DNA of 64,000 bases from Flaccisagitta enflata (GCA_965153355.1 OZ231127.1:29698001-29762000), one strand, 5' to 3'. Numbered from the stretch's first letter, positions 1 to 17,842 are shown. Numbers and translations: made by a program. Notes: generated by a model not told the origin, from the letters alone.

Positions 1-899
1 TCTGCTTCCATCCGTTCTTTCTCTTTTTTCTGTTCCTCATCTCTGTCTTTCTTCACTTGTATCGACCTCGCTATCGATCCGGCGCTTCTCATTGACGGCG
101 TCCTTTCGGCCGGCGTCGCGGGTATCACGTGGATCGCCGGATTCCCTGCTGACGCTGCCACCGCTCCTGCCGCATTCACTTGCTGAGGCGTTGATGATCC
201 TCTAAACATTCCCGCGATCCTACTTATTATGCCTCCTGTCGCCGTTGTTTCCGCGATCTGATTATCGCCGGCGTTATTTTGGCGCTCTTCGGCGCCGTTT
301 CCTTCCTCCGCCACTTCCGGTTCTTCCGCTTCTCTCTCTTCCTCCTCCGCGTTTGGAGTCTCCTCTTCATTGGGAGCCTCCTCCTCGTTTGGCGCCTCCT
401 CCTCCTCGCTCTCTGATATGCGCATTGTTTTGTCCATTATGCCGCCTCCTGGTGGTTGTCTCAGTCTCTCGAATCGCGGCGGCGCTGCTCTCTCTGGCGC
501 CTCTTCCTTTGCGATTGGAGAACCGGCGTCGAACGACACTTCCCTTTCGCCTTCCCCCGTTTCCTCTATGTACAACGGCTTCAGGGATGTGTCTAGTTCC
601 GCACGGTATGCCGATATATCCACCATCAAGTCATTTGCCGCGTGTTCGGCTGACACATCGTCTATCACACACGCGTTGTATTGTTCTATTTTCTCGTTCA
701 GGAGTTTTTGAAATTTGTTCGCCGCATCATTCGCTCTTATCAACACGGCCCTTTCTTTGCTGACGGAAGCGACGCTGAACGCCGATTGGACGACAGCGAA
801 TTCGAGGTACAACTCTCTTCTTACGCTCGAAATGTCGCGCCTCTTCCACACCGGCGGTTCTCCGTCGCCACCCGGGGCCTGTGTGTGATGTGTGCTCAT
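1..899 (-). CDS. Gag-like N-terminal open frame, runs off left edge
   Basis: I read an uninterrupted minus-strand frame from an ATG at 897-899 down to base 3, about 299 codons with no stop. An in-frame stop lies upstream at 987-989, so this ATG is the first available start. The predicted N-terminus is basic, then strongly helical with coiled-coil character (roughly residues 20-110). An acidic low-complexity stretch with repeated EAPNEE units follows (about residues 165-195). After it come an Ala/Pro-rich segment and a charged Lys/Glu stretch at the window edge. Helical N-terminus followed by a charged linker resembles the leading part of BEL/Pao-type Gag proteins, which package element RNA. 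No zinc knuckle, protease or polymerase motif is inside the window. It is GC-richer than its surroundings. It could also be the first exon of a host gene. I am fairly sure it is coding and unsure of the family. Confidence 0.5.
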   Translation of the reverse strand, partial: MSTHHTQAPGGDGEPPVWKRRDISSVRRELYLEFAVVQSAFSVASVSKERAVLIRANDAANKFQKLLNEKIEQYNACVIDDVSAEHAANDLMVDISAYRAELDTSLKPLYIEETGEGEREVSFDAGSPIAKEEAPERAAPPRFERLRQPPGGGIMDKTMRISESEEEEAPNEEEAPNEEETPNAEEEEREAEEPEVAEEGNGAEERQNNAGDNQIAETTATGGIISRIAGMFRGSSTPQQVNAAGAVAASAGNPAIHVIPATPAERTPSMRSAGSIARSIQVKKDRDEEQKKEKERMEA

Positions 900-1576
900 T
901 GTGGTGTTAGAAAGACACAAATCTTGATCAATCTCTGGTACCGTTTTTGTACTGTAAAGAACCGCGTAGAATACAGTCTCCAACCGTCAAAGTACCTATG
1001 CGCTGACGTTGACGATGATGAATCGGTCCGGCAGCCGCTGCGTCACGGCCGCGCCAATCCTCTCGATGCCACGTCACGCGCTGCGCCAACGACGTCAACA
1101 CCACGAATCCACTCCAAAGTCAACAAATCTCCATTTGGATAATGTCTTTCGTCGTCGCCATCTCAATATCTTCTATGGTTGAAAGGGGTACAAAAACGCT
1201 GAAATGATAGAAAGGAAAGGAAGAGGGGAAAAGAAGAAAAGAGATTAACCTAACAACCTATCATCCTAAATAACTCAATAACTCAACAACATAAGAACTA
1301 TATAACTAAACAACTAGTTAATCCAATCGACCAACTGACCAACCAACCAAACCGACCAACTAACCAACCAACCAAGTCCATCCAAACTCACCAGGTAAGG
1401 AAACGCACCCCAAGATTGATCAGGAATGAAGAGCGAATAACATTACAACTGATAACTAAAGAAAGAAAATCAGCAATAATATAAATTCACAAAATGGGCA
1501 ACAAACAGGGCGAACCAAAGAGAATATGCAATTACAAATAATCACAAAATGGTAAAATCTAACGCGATATTCCACA
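900..1576. other. Stretch between Gag-like start and inverted-repeat element
   Basis: The first 240 bases are GC-rich and could be leader or LTR sequence of the minus-strand retroelement, but I cannot define LTR ends or a primer-binding site. From about 1,320 to 1,390 there is a run of CCAACCAA-type tetranucleotides. No gene is visible. Confidence 0.4.
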
Positions 1577-2768
1577 GCAGACAGACAGAAAGACAGACGG
1601 ACAGACAGACAGATAAACACAACAGAAAAACTTTATTGAATCAAATTCTACGGGGGACCAACCGACCGATGGACAGACAAAGCAGGGTGAAGTTGCCTAG
1701 CACGCGACTGAAAAGCCCATGTACTGACAAAAATATGAACATTTCCAATGATTTATCTAATCCTCCTAGAACCTTGAAAGGAAACAAGCTCGGAACCTAT
1801 GTTTATCCTCTGAGACAAGACACAGCTAAAATGAAGTCTGAAAGGGAAGATTCAAGGGCTGATAGGCACGACGCAGAAAGTATGGACTTATGGTAACCTA
1901 TTTTATGCAGAAAAGCAACCTGGAAGGACCAGTCACTTGCAGGTCACTTTATGACAGGTTTGTGGAAAAGGAATCCGCAACCGCGGACCCTTACGGGTCA
2001 CTTCTCCTTTAATGAAAAGTTATAGTATAGAACAGAGCCTTCAACAGATTTCTTTAACTAATAGACATGAAGTTATTGACCTGTAAAGGGCTCCGTTTTC
2101 AAGAAGAAAAGTGACCTGCAAAGCTCTGCCAGGCTCCATTAGGGACCTGTCATCTTGCAGGTCGCTTTCGAGAAAAAAATGGGTCACTTTTACCAAAAAA
2201 CAGGTCAAAAAACAAAGGGGAACCCATTCTTATTCCCTATACGCATTACTACGCATTCTGTGTCATGATAGGGCCAGTATTTAACCTGCAAGGGTTGATT
2301 TAAGGTCTGTTGTGGCTGATTCAGGACAAATAAATAGGTTCGGTATATGGACGCAGCCAGTGATGTATGGCAGCTTGGAGCCTAGGGACTTCAAAGCTAA
2401 TTCCGAGCACAACGGCAAATCTAAGCGCAACAGCCTTTTTACTGATTTGCCATGATTTCTATGCTTTCTGTATGCAAAAAAAGTAACAAATAAACCAGTG
2501 ATTCTCATCAAAATGGTTACTTCTTTATCAAATGGATTGTTTTCAATTGATTTATACAATTTAGTGTATTGTGCAAAAAAAGTATCTAAAAACTGTATAG
2601 TATGGGGCAAAGCATTCTAATCATCATCACATATCATTCAAACCCTCATTTCGCTTTGCAAACTTGTTTATCATTTCTCCCGTAGACTTTGATTCAATAA
2701 AGTTTTTCTGTTGTGTTTATTTGTCTGTCTGTCTGTCTGTCTTTCTGTTTGTCTGTCTCTCTGTCTGC
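1577..2768. mobile_element. Inverted-repeat element with (GACA)n outer tips
   Basis: The left arm (about 1,577-1,656) reads (ACAG)n, then AACACAACAGAAAAACTTTA, then TTGAATCAAA and TTCTACGGG. The right arm (about 2,676-2,768) is its reverse complement in the same order: CCCGTAGA, TTTGATTCAATAAAG, TTTTTCTGTTGTGTT, then (TCTG)n. The arms are about 80-90 bp and about 1.0 kb apart. The interior repeats GACCTGCAAG/CTTGCAGGTC in both orientations between 1,935 and 2,300. No transposase frame is visible, so this is a non-autonomous foldback-type element or a fold of two inserted copies. Confidence 0.6.
1655..1716 (+). mobile_element. HINE/pearl-like element, 3' hairpin end only
   Basis: A short copy of the shared 3' end: a GGACAGACAAAGCAGGGTG-type lead-in followed by GTTGCCTAGCACGCGACTG. 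This matches the hairpin end of the complete copies, such as the one ending at 13,323. The 5' end is missing. Strand here means the hairpin end is on the right. Confidence 0.5.
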
Positions 2769-2866
2769 CATTCTCTCTCTCTCTCTTTCTCTTTCTCTTT
2801 CTCTTTCTCTTTCTCTTTTTCTTTCTCTCTCTCTCGGTCTCTCTCTTTCTCTCTCTCTTGATCTTT
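2713..2866. repeat. (TCTG)n, (CTTT)n and (CT)n microsatellite run
   Basis: Tetranucleotide TCTG units pass into CT and TTTCTC units over about 150 bp. Protein-like open frames across it are repeat translation only. Confidence 0.9.
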
Positions 2867-4135
2867 TTTCTTCTTTTTCCCTTCCTACAAAATTTGTTCA
2901 CAACACATTTTCAAGCCCGACAAACTTTCAAGCCCAACAGTGACGTCCCTTGCCATACATCGCTGGACGCAGCTTTGAATGGTTGATTAAGCCATTGAAA
3001 CTCAAACAAACTCATTTAAATCTTAGACTGTTAGAAAACCCTTGGATCATTCATTCATTTGGCACGAATCTGGTGTCTGGTATCTGGTGTCTGGTATCTG
3101 ATATCTGGTATCTTTTTTTGTTTAGAAACGACATTGGTTTGAATGAAAACATTGCTAAAATTACTTCTGCAATCCCTATGGAAAAAGTGCATTTCAGCAA
3201 AATGGTCATTCACTTTAGAGAGCTCTGGCTCCTAAACTGATAAAGACAAAAGATTATCTTTCCCAGATTCCAAATCCCAATTTTTTAGCTATACTTTGCA
3301 TTCAGGGTACCCTTTGGGCCCCTTTTGCTATGTGAATACCTTAGCAATTGCCATCATATTTATCAGAGAAGCTCAACAATATTCTTATTATAAATTTTAG
3401 GTGGTTGTTAGAACTAAAATGGAGAAAATTTTCAATTTGTATGAAATTTTCCAGTTTTTGGACATTTAAGGCCCCCTACCAGGTACTTTTGAACCCCCTA
3501 CTGGAGACTTATGGGCCCCTCACTACAAGCATTATGGGCCCCTCACTACAAGCATCAAATCATATTTCAAATCAAATTGCATACATTTGATCCCAGTCTT
3601 TTATCAATGAAAATTTGTAAATTTTAGAGATGTGCAGGATTTTTGGGGTATTTGGAACCTTACGTTGGGTACCCCCAAGGGCCCTTTTTGCCAACTGTAT
3701 CCCTTTTCTTTTACAAAGTTACTAGATAGGTCAAATTATGTTGAGAATAAGTTTGTCAAGTAACTCAAGTAAGATTTGAATGGAAAAATTACCAGATTTT
3801 GTTGCAATTCTTCCATTTTAGGACATTTGGGGTTCCCTCAAGGGCCCCCTAGGGGCCCCTTAGGGCCCCTCATCCCAGGTTTATAGTTTAAGGAAATCCG
3901 CTTCATATCATCTTTCAAATAAAACCAATCCCAGGGGTTTTACTCACTTCTACAAGAAGTTATAAAGGAAAGAAGCTAAAATATGTCAAATTGAGAGACT
4001 TGAAAACCGAGAAGAAAATGGGGGTAATACCCCTGACAGATATAGAGCCCGTGCTACCTGGAATTCCATAAAAATGCACATTTATGGGTTCCTTCAGTCA
4101 ACCAAAGGGCTAAAGTCGTCATTTAACCTCGAGGA
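2867..4135. other. Decayed repetitive sequence with GGGCCCC clusters
   Basis: No gene is visible. TGGTGTCTGG/TATCTGG units occur at 3,068-3,113. Several near-identical blocks around GGGCCCCTCACTACAAGCAT and GGGCCCCT occur between 3,300 and 3,880. The blocks look like an old interspersed repeat related to the element end at 4,320. Confidence 0.45.
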
Positions 4136-4320
4136 TGCATACCAGGTCTAAAAATAGGCTTTGATAGTGGCTCTCTACTTGAGGCTAGGATTCAGGCCTT
4201 AAAGCTGGGATTTGGGGAATTTGGGCCTCGAGACTGGGATTGGAGGGGGGACGTAGATGGAGGAGAAAATTCCCCATGCGAGTAAAAGCATAGTTTATCG
4301 ACCCCTTCGGAGCCGCTGCC
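4136..4320. mobile_element. Truncated end of family-B element
   Basis: About four degenerate 20-bp units of GGCTGGGATTTGAG type (about 4,180-4,245) lead to AGCATAGTTTATCGACCCC and TTCGGAGCCGCTGCC at 4,287-4,320. That is the same terminal sequence as the right end of the element at 41,866-42,870. No matching left end was found. Confidence 0.6.
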
Positions 4321-4359
4321 CAAAAAGGAAGAACGAAAAAAATAGTTGATCCAAAAAGG

Positions 4360-4720
4360 AGAGCAAAATATATTTGATTCTCTTTATTTCCTTTCTTTTC
4401 CCTTTTCTCCCTTTCTTTTTCTAGTTCTTACTTTACTTTTTTTCGCTTTCTTTTTCTATCTTTTCTTTATTTTTGCTCCTCTTCCCCTCTTGTTTTATCT
4501 GACTCTACATCTTCCTCTTCATTCCTCTCCTCCTCCACTTGATCCACTTCTTCTTCCTCTTGCCGCTCATCCTCTTCATCCTCCTCTTCCTCCTCCTCCT
4601 CGTCTTTCTCCTTCTCTTACGCGTCGACTCATAATAACGATTTTCCTTCTGAAATTCCGTTTTCTCTCTCGTGTCTTGCGGAGGAAAGGCAAGGGAAAGC
4701 ATTAAACTGGGGGAAAGGAA
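4360..4720. repeat. Pyrimidine-rich low-complexity tract
   Basis: Imperfect CTT/CCT/TTTC sequence, almost entirely pyrimidine on the plus strand. Long frames on either strand are biased low-complexity translations and not genes. Confidence 0.8.
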
Positions 4721-4987
4721 AGGAATGGAAAGAAAAGGCGGCGGTTGGGAAGGCCGAGCCGTCCGTCGGTCGCCGGTCTCTTTTTTCCCCACATCTTCTG
4801 CTTCTCTTTGCGGTTTTTCGGGAATCGACCTCACAATCTACGTAATACAACGCTTTCTTGTATTTCTCGTTAAATATTTCTCTTTCGCTTTCTTTTCGCT
4901 TCCATTCATACTTTTCCCTTTCTTTTTCTTCTTGTTTTTTTTTCCTCCTATCTATCCATATTCCTTCGCGTCATTTTTTTCCCTCTA

Positions 4988-5011
4988 TCTTTCTTTCTTT
5001 CTTTCTTATTT

Positions 5012-5074
<63 letters not shown>

Positions 5075-5075
5075 C

Positions 5076-5135
<60 letters not shown>

Positions 5136-5136
5136 G

Positions 5137-5170
<34 letters not shown>
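4988..5170. repeat. (CTTT)n microsatellite, about 180 bp
   Basis: Near-perfect CTTT repeat with two or three substitutions. Confidence 0.97.
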
Positions 5171-5441
5171 CCTTCTCGCGTCCATTAATCGATCTGTTCA
5201 CGTTTTCCTTTTCCACGTCTCACGATCTCCGCTCATTTTCTTTCTTCCTAATTTTTTCGGGACTTGTTTAATTTTTCCCCAACGTCATCAAAGTCAAACT
5301 TCTTTTCTCAGCTCCGTGCACTGTATAGCTATTCAACCAACATTTCTTACTCTCTGTTTTTGCATCTTTTTCTCTCTGTGTCAGTTTATCCTTACCTGTC
5401 TTTTCTTTGCTATGTTAGTGTGGCTGTCTTCCTGGTTTTCT

Positions 5442-5580
<139 letters not shown>

Positions 5581-5728
5581 GACACTTCACTCAATTAGCA
5601 CACAGTCTCACACGGAGAGTGAATAACCTCCGCACAATGTTCGATATCGCCCTCTTGACATCATCGCAGTTTTTTTTCAACTTTTTTCTTATCTTACATT
5701 TAAAATTCAATGTCCCCTTGGGTCTCTG

Positions 5729-7166
<1,438 letters not shown>

Positions 7167-7352
7167 TTTTCTCTGCCAATGGCGTCCCATTGTGGCATCA
7201 CGGAGAGGCAACAGTTCCACCAGCAATGACGTGGTCACGTGCTCAAGTAGGAGAGATAGAACTCAGCGTTTACGACGATCAACCAACCACATCCCATCAA
7301 CTTCAACAACAACAACAACAACCACACGCCGTGGTTTTAGAGTGGAAAAAAG

Positions 7353-7534
<182 letters not shown>

Positions 7535-7816
7535 CTGTCTGTGCTTCTGTCTGTCTGTGAATTTGTGCCTCTTTGCTGTGTGTCTGTTCGTGGCAGAAAC
7601 TGAGCTAGAGACACATGTTTACGAAGAGAAACGGACACAGTACAGTCTAACCTAAAAAAAGGCAATGATAGATTAGCAACTAAAACTAAACCATCACTTC
7701 CTCCTCGAATTACCACATTTTTCCCCTTTTCTACAATGGCAGACTTTCAGTAACGCAGCTTCCGCTCAAAAGAAGAACGCTCCAAAGGAAGATATTAAAG
7801 AAGAAAGAAGAAAAAG

Positions 7817-10916
<3,100 letters not shown>

Positions 10917-11268
10917 GTAAGAGCACTCGAAAAGTTGCTGTTTTGTTTTGTTTTGTTACGTTCATTTGTTTTGTTTTCTCTCTATTTTGTCTAGTTTGTG
11001 GGTCTTTTTACGGAGCACATTCATCATTCTACCTTATCTTTTCCTCTTTGTTTTTTCTTGCTCTTGTTTTCGTTGTTTTTGGGTTATCACTCTGTGAGCG
11101 AGGCGACTAAAATAACTAATTAAACAAATAGCAATGAATTCATTTTTGCACACATAAAAGGAAATATACAGACACGCCAATAAAAAGCACATTCTCATCT
11201 TGACATTTGTCTTTATTTTCTATCTTAACTGGAGAGATGCCAGAATTTAAAAGCCGAATGAATTTTAT

Positions 11269-11399
11269 TCAAGGTCGAACAATCGGATTATTCAAATTAA
11301 GGTCACTTTTTACAGAAATGAAATGAGATGGTTTCGAAATGAAAAACAAATTTTCGAGGAATATCGTTTGAGATCGCTCTCCAAGGTCATTTTTTAATC
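11269..11399 (+). promoter_or_regulatory. Cluster of three extended nuclear-receptor half-sites
   Basis: TCAAGGTCG (11,269-11,277), TTAAGGTCA (11,297-11,305) and CCAAGGTCA (11,391-11,399) lie 350-480 bases into the intron, all on the plus strand. They fit the YCAAGGYCR or TNAAGGTCA monomer sites bound by NR5A (SF-1/LRH-1/FTZ-F1) and ERR-type receptors. NR5A proteins regulate and partner NR0B genes in vertebrates. Use here is inferred. Confidence 0.35.
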
Positions 11400-12190
<791 letters not shown>

Positions 12191-12434
12191 CTCACACACA
12201 CACTCACTCTCTTATCGCGTTGGATGTACAATGGGGAAAATGAACCGCAACCCTTTACAAAAAATGTAGGGCCGAAGGGGGGGTTCAATGCAAAAGTCGG
12301 CCACGATCTCACAATGATATCTGTGTTAATACAATACGTCGGGAGTGTGCCTTGCCGAAAAAAGGAGAGAGACCCTTCTGCCTGCCAGATGCTTGTACTT
12401 CTTTTCTTTTTTTCCTTTTCTTATATTTTTTTTG

Positions 12435-12654
<220 letters not shown>

Positions 12655-12964
12655 CCTTACAGACAGTCAGACAAACACACATACACGTTTACAGGACGTC
12701 TTGCAGACAAAAGAAAAGGCGTTGGTTAGACCTCCCGTCTGTAAGCCGGATGTGTCTGATGAGTATCTCACAATTTTCCTTTTCCCAAATCGATTTTCAT
12801 TACAAAAAAAAAAAAGTTCGTCTAAGGAGGCCAAAAATGAGGGAATTCTTAGCTTTCGGTTCTCACAGAAGACTCACAGACGAGACGTGATGAAATAAAG
12901 CCTGAATCGGAACTAACAGTTTTAAATGTCGAAGTCGCTTTTAAGAAATATATATTTACAAAAA

Positions 12965-13060
12965 AAGACAGGCCATGTTGTCGCGGACGGTTGGGCAGGG
13001 GCGGAAGGCATCAAGTAAAGCATAACTACTATTCGACCGACCGACCGACCGACGAAAGAA
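12965..13060 (+). mobile_element. Degraded HINE/pearl-like copy, 5' part
   Basis: Contains GTCGCGGACGGTTGGGCAGG, the same 5' subterminal block as at 53,346, and (GACC)n at 13,035-13,055. The hairpin end is not recognisable. Confidence 0.5.
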
Positions 13061-13104
13061 ATGGCATTAAGAGTCCCGCGTCTGCGTCCCGCGTCCGCCA
13101 CTAG

Positions 13105-13323
13105 AAAACAAGGCTGGATACACGGCTACTCCAGTCGCGTGCGGGTGGGCAGGGGTTGTAATAGAGGTCACTTCATCATTTGAGCAGGAGCAGTGAGGCC
13201 AGAGACCGCAAAAATAAAAAATAAAAAAAATAAAGTGTGATGGACCGACGGACGGACCGACGGACGGACCGACGGACGGACCGACAAAGCGGGGTGTAGA
13301 GTCGCGTAGCACGCGACTAAAAA
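13105..13323 (+). mobile_element. HINE/pearl-like element, complete 219-bp copy
   Basis: The 5' end AAAACAAGGCTGGATACACG leads to the subterminal motif AGTCGCGTGC, then GGGTGGGCAGGGG. A unique core with TGAGGCCAGAGACCGC and a (GGACC/GACG)n tract at 13,243-13,283 follows. The 3' end is AAAGCGGGGTGTAG and the hairpin AGTCGCGTAGCACGCGACT. The outer hairpin arm GCACGCGACT is the exact inverted copy of the 5' subterminal motif. The 5' motif, tetranucleotide tract and terminal hairpin match the plan of HINE/pearl elements, which Helitron-type HUH replicases are thought to move. No coding capacity. Confidence 0.75.
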
Positions 13324-13539
13324 CAACTACAATGAAGCACCGCTATGGCGCAACCGCCAATAAGGCATGCAATTTACTGTCCGATAAAAGATTTTGCAGT
13401 TATTTCTATTTTGGCAGCTTCACTTTAAGCATAATTTTATTCAGTCCTTTGAAATGCGCTGTATAGTATTGAAGCTTAACTGTATTCTATATTTCTAGAA
13501 CAAAAAGTGGCTGAATATCAAAATTCAATATGACGGTAG

Positions 13540-13565
13540 CAACAACAACAACAACAACAACAACC

Positions 13566-13626
<61 letters not shown>

Positions 13627-13683
13627 CTTCAACAACAACAACAACAACAACTGTAACAACAACTCAACAACACAACAACAACG
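13540..13683. repeat. (CAA)n microsatellite in intron
   Basis: CAA units with a few CCA/CTT/CTG interruptions. Minus-strand poly-Leu frames are repeat translation. Confidence 0.95.
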
Positions 13684-13851
13684 TGCAGCAATAGCAACAA
13701 CAGCATACAACAGGGTGATTATCGTCGACCTCCTCGGTATTTTCCGAGTGAAAATGAAGAGCGGATTTCGAAAGAAAGAAGAAAGCATTTTAGGGGTTTA
13801 AAAAAAGGGAAAGAATATCTGTGCTACACTCACTCGAAACATATCGAAGAG

Positions 13852-13961
<110 letters not shown>

Positions 13962-14153
13962 GAAGAGATCACCTCATATGAGTATAAACACTAACGGGCA
14001 GCGAACTTCGCCGACTTTTTGAGTTCAAATAAATCGGCTATTACGAGTCTTCCATAGTATCCTCCTTTTCTCATTTAACCTTGTACCCGTATATCGGTGA
14101 TGAACTGATGGGTTTATGTGAAAAGGTGCACATATCTCCCTCCTTTTATCACT

Positions 14154-14344
<191 letters not shown>

Positions 14345-14802
14345 TCCTCAAGAGTGTAACCTTATGATTGATGAGAGGTCACCATTTCTCAACTCCATCA
14401 TTCTACCTTTCTATGGTGGAAAAATGAAGGCCTTCATGGTTTATCACGCTTATTTAAAATGATACAATATTAATTATGATTCGTCAACACAATGATACTT
14501 AACAGTTCTACTTCTTGGCATAATGACGCGTATATACGCTCAATGAAAGAGGACGATAATATGAGTGCATGTATTTGCGCATTTTTTCACATTTGTGAAA
14601 GCAAATGAGGAATTTGAAGTTGCAATTATCATATGTACTAGCCAGGTGAGTTTTTAAGTAATGATTTCAGGCGTGCATAAAGTTGAGCATTCCCCCTCCT
14701 TTCTGGGGGGGGGGGGGAATATAAACAAAAGGTTTGGAGATGGGGAAGAAAATCAATGGGTGGAAAAGAAAAAAAAACTAATTTTAGTACGTGATTGCTA
14801 CG

Positions 14803-14804
14803 TT

Positions 14805-14839
<35 letters not shown>

Positions 14840-14840
14840 G

Positions 14841-14880
<40 letters not shown>

Positions 14881-14960
14881 TTTTTTTCTTTCATTCTTTC
14901 TTCCTTCTCTCCTTCCTTCTTTCCTTCGTTTCTTTCTTTCTTCCTTACATTCTACCTTGC
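14803..14960. repeat. (CTTT)n microsatellite decaying into TTCC/TTCT
   Basis: Near-perfect CTTT to about 14,880, then imperfect pyrimidine-rich sequence. Confidence 0.93.
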
Positions 14961-15230
14961 TTCTCCCTTTCTTCCCTGCCTGAAGCGATTTCCCCAGACG
15001 ATAAACAACGCGGTGCTATTGCAATAGTAGGATAGAAAGCAAAACCGAAATCGATATAAAAATGGTTTGTAGATCGGGGATAGAGTCAGAGAATCTCGGA
15101 TTGCGTAGAGCCCGCGCCCTATTAACCTCTCTCTTCCTCTCTCTCGCTCTCTCTTTCTCTCTCAAGTCTGTTAGCACTCTTTGTCTGAAAGTAGGTTTCG
15201 ACTTGAAGGGTTGACCTAGAAGGCCAAGGA

Positions 15231-15287
<57 letters not shown>

Positions 15288-15298
15288 CACACACACAT
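15231..15298. repeat. (GA)n, (CAGA)n and (CA)n compound array
   Basis: Three repeat types follow each other directly, showing unit switching inside one array. Confidence 0.93.
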
Positions 15299-15573
15299 AG
15301 ATATTCATACAGGAGGACTGAGAGCTGGAGACACTGATAGGGAAACAGAAAGTGATAGGGACAAAGAAAGACCTAGACAGACAGACAGGGGCAGAAACAG
15401 ACAGGCAGACGCAAAACAGCGGGGAGAGGGGGTATCTAGATTGGATTAAAGAATGATACAGACGGGGTGGAAACAGATTGTAAGGCAACAACAGTGAGAG
15501 AGGCAGTGTAGGGCTTACGCAGAATAAAAGGCGAGCATATCTGTGCTTTGCGAAAAGGGAAAGTGGGAGAGAG

Positions 15574-15777
15574 AATACAGAAAGAGAAAGAGAAAGAGAA
15601 AGAGAAAGAGAAAGAAAGAGAAAAGAGAAAGTAAAAGAGAGAAAGAGAGAGAGAGAGAGATAATAGGAGGAAAAGAAAGCAAAAGAGAAGATGGACAATC
15701 GGAAATGTGGGGCAAAAGATGACAAAGAGGCACATGGCCATGAAGCCAAAGATGACAAGGCCGTCGAGCATCTTCCA

Positions 15778-15828
<51 letters not shown>
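15574..15828. repeat. Purine arrays (GAAA/GA)n flanking a short unique block
   Basis: AGAAAG units at 15,574-15,661 and pure GA at 15,779-15,828. The unique block between carries no recognised feature. Confidence 0.9.
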
Positions 15829-15832
<4 letters not shown>

Positions 15833-16064
15833 GAAGACAGAAAGAAAACTCGGACAAACAGGAAGCAGGCGAAATTGTAGTGAAGGTGACGGGATCGCGG
15901 GATTACCCTGAAAGCCTTCATGATGATGGACGTCACCACCCAGATTTATATCGAAAGGGTTTAGAGCACATATCACTGGGAAAGAGAGACAAGGAGAGTA
16001 TGGGGATTGGGAAAGAGGGAATATCTGAAACAGGCCGGAAGAACTTGGATACCCTAGTCGCATG

Positions 16065-16294
16065 TTTTTAGTCGCGTGCTACGCGACTCTACACCCCGCT
16101 TTGTCGGTCCGTCCGTCCGTCCGTCCGTCCGTCTGTCCGTCTGTCCGTCTGTCCGTTGGTCCGTCACACTTTACTTTTTTCGGGTTTTTGCGGTCTTTGG
16201 CCTCACTGCTCCTGCCCAAATGATCAAGTGAGCTCAAAAACAGCCCCTGCCCACCCGCACGCGACTTCGGTAGCCGTGTATCCGGCCTTGTTTT
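16065..16294 (-). mobile_element. HINE/pearl-like element, complete 230-bp copy
   Basis: Same element as at 13,105-13,323 but inverted. The terminal hairpin AGTCGCGTGCTACGCGACT is at the left (16,070-16,088), followed by CTACACCCCGCTTTG and (GTCC/GTCT)n to about 16,165. The core contains GCGGTCTTTGGCCTCACTGC. The 5' end on the right reads GCACGCGACTTCGGTAGCCG then TGTATCCGGCCTTGTTTT. It is the cleanest reference copy for the family. Confidence 0.78.
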
Positions 16295-17842
16295 GGTAGG
16301 CAGGGCCAGTGATCAATAGTCAACCTGTATTTCTAGAAATTCTATGAAGGCAAAAGGCAATTGTGTGATGCGGTCTTAACATCGTTTCTGTAAGAATACA
16401 AACTTGAAAGAAAAAACGTAACCTTGATCAGTTCAATTAGCAACAACGCAAATTTCTAAAGTATTTCAGTTTTAATATGAAACCCGCCACATAGAGTCAC
16501 GTGTACAAAACCACCGCGTTAGGCGAAGGATGGGTTAAGCGTCAATTTCGGTAAAAGTCAATTCGTAGAGTAAATTATATAGACGAAAACTAGATCTTTT
16601 TGTATACTTGGGAGATGGGAGAAGGAGGAATGATCGACGGAAAGGCGGCGTGAAATCACGTTGTACTCAATTCAGTGCACTCCCAAGGGCCTGAATGAGT
16701 GCACTGGAAAATGGAAATTAATGGAAAAATTACAAACTTGTTATTGTGGAGAGAAAAAAAATTAATTCAAAAACCGTTCAGTGTTTTTCCCTCTCAATGA
16801 TAACGATTCGTTCCGGCAATTGACAATAAACCAAGACACGACAAAATTAAAAACCAGTTTGAGCAAATATAGTTGAAGTCAAAACCGATCGTGTCTGTTT
16901 TGTAACCAGTCTTGTGGCAATGTGACATTTTATACTATGTGTTGCATGCTTGAATGTTTCTTGTTTGCTGCTCTTGATTTCTGTTCTTCATGGGAATCAC
17001 AAACAAATTCCTAAGTAAACTTAAGTGGAGGGTTTAAAAGATGAATTATAATTGACCCGCCATCTTCGCCCTCTTTTACAATGAGAGAGAGAGAGAGAGA
17101 GATATGTTAACAACGCGTGAGGCTACAATTTACATGGCGTTTTAAAATGTAGAGCAGAAACATCAAAAGTCTCCTTTGAAAGAGAGAGAGGGTTTACAAA
17201 GGGGGGTTTACAAAGGGGCAAGACAAGTGGAACTTTATGTCGACGAGTGCAATCGAGGACATTTCAAAGAACGCACGTGCCAATAGAAACTAATGCATTT
17301 GTACAATGAGGCATTATGGGGGGGGAGTACAGGGTCAGGCCACCATTTATCGTAATGCAGAGGAACTGAGGGACATCGAGTCAACGAGGACAATCGGTAA
17401 CATTTTTCAAAAAAGTTTCCACACCGATTTTGTAAATGGAAACATGCGCATTGGTGGAGAGGAAGCGTGTAGATAACCTGGCCTCACAAACTAAATCAGT
17501 TAGTAACCGAACTTGTAATGGTCCGATGAGTCAATAAGGACAGTCTAGGATAATTCATAGAACGAGAAAAAGTCCGCGCATGTGCTAATGGTAAGCAAAT
17601 GGACAGATAGTGGAGTAGGGTTAAGAGGAGAAAAGGGAGCAAGATGACGAGATAAGCCTTATAAGGGTGTCATTTGGTTTTTGTCGATAAGGATGACCTT
17701 TATTCAAACCGGGTTTTCGTTACATTCAAGGGGATTTATATAACTGATTTATAACTTCAACAGGAATTTATCAATTTATGAGAAACAAACGGGTTACTTT
17801 CTTTCTCCTTTCACAACTTCTCCATTCAGGTGAATATACATC

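Noticed and set aside
900-1400. LTR and primer-binding site for the Gag-like frame
   Set aside because: TGGCGCGGCCGTGAC near 1,041-1,058 (minus strand) looks vaguely like a primer-binding site, but no paired LTR boundary could be found.
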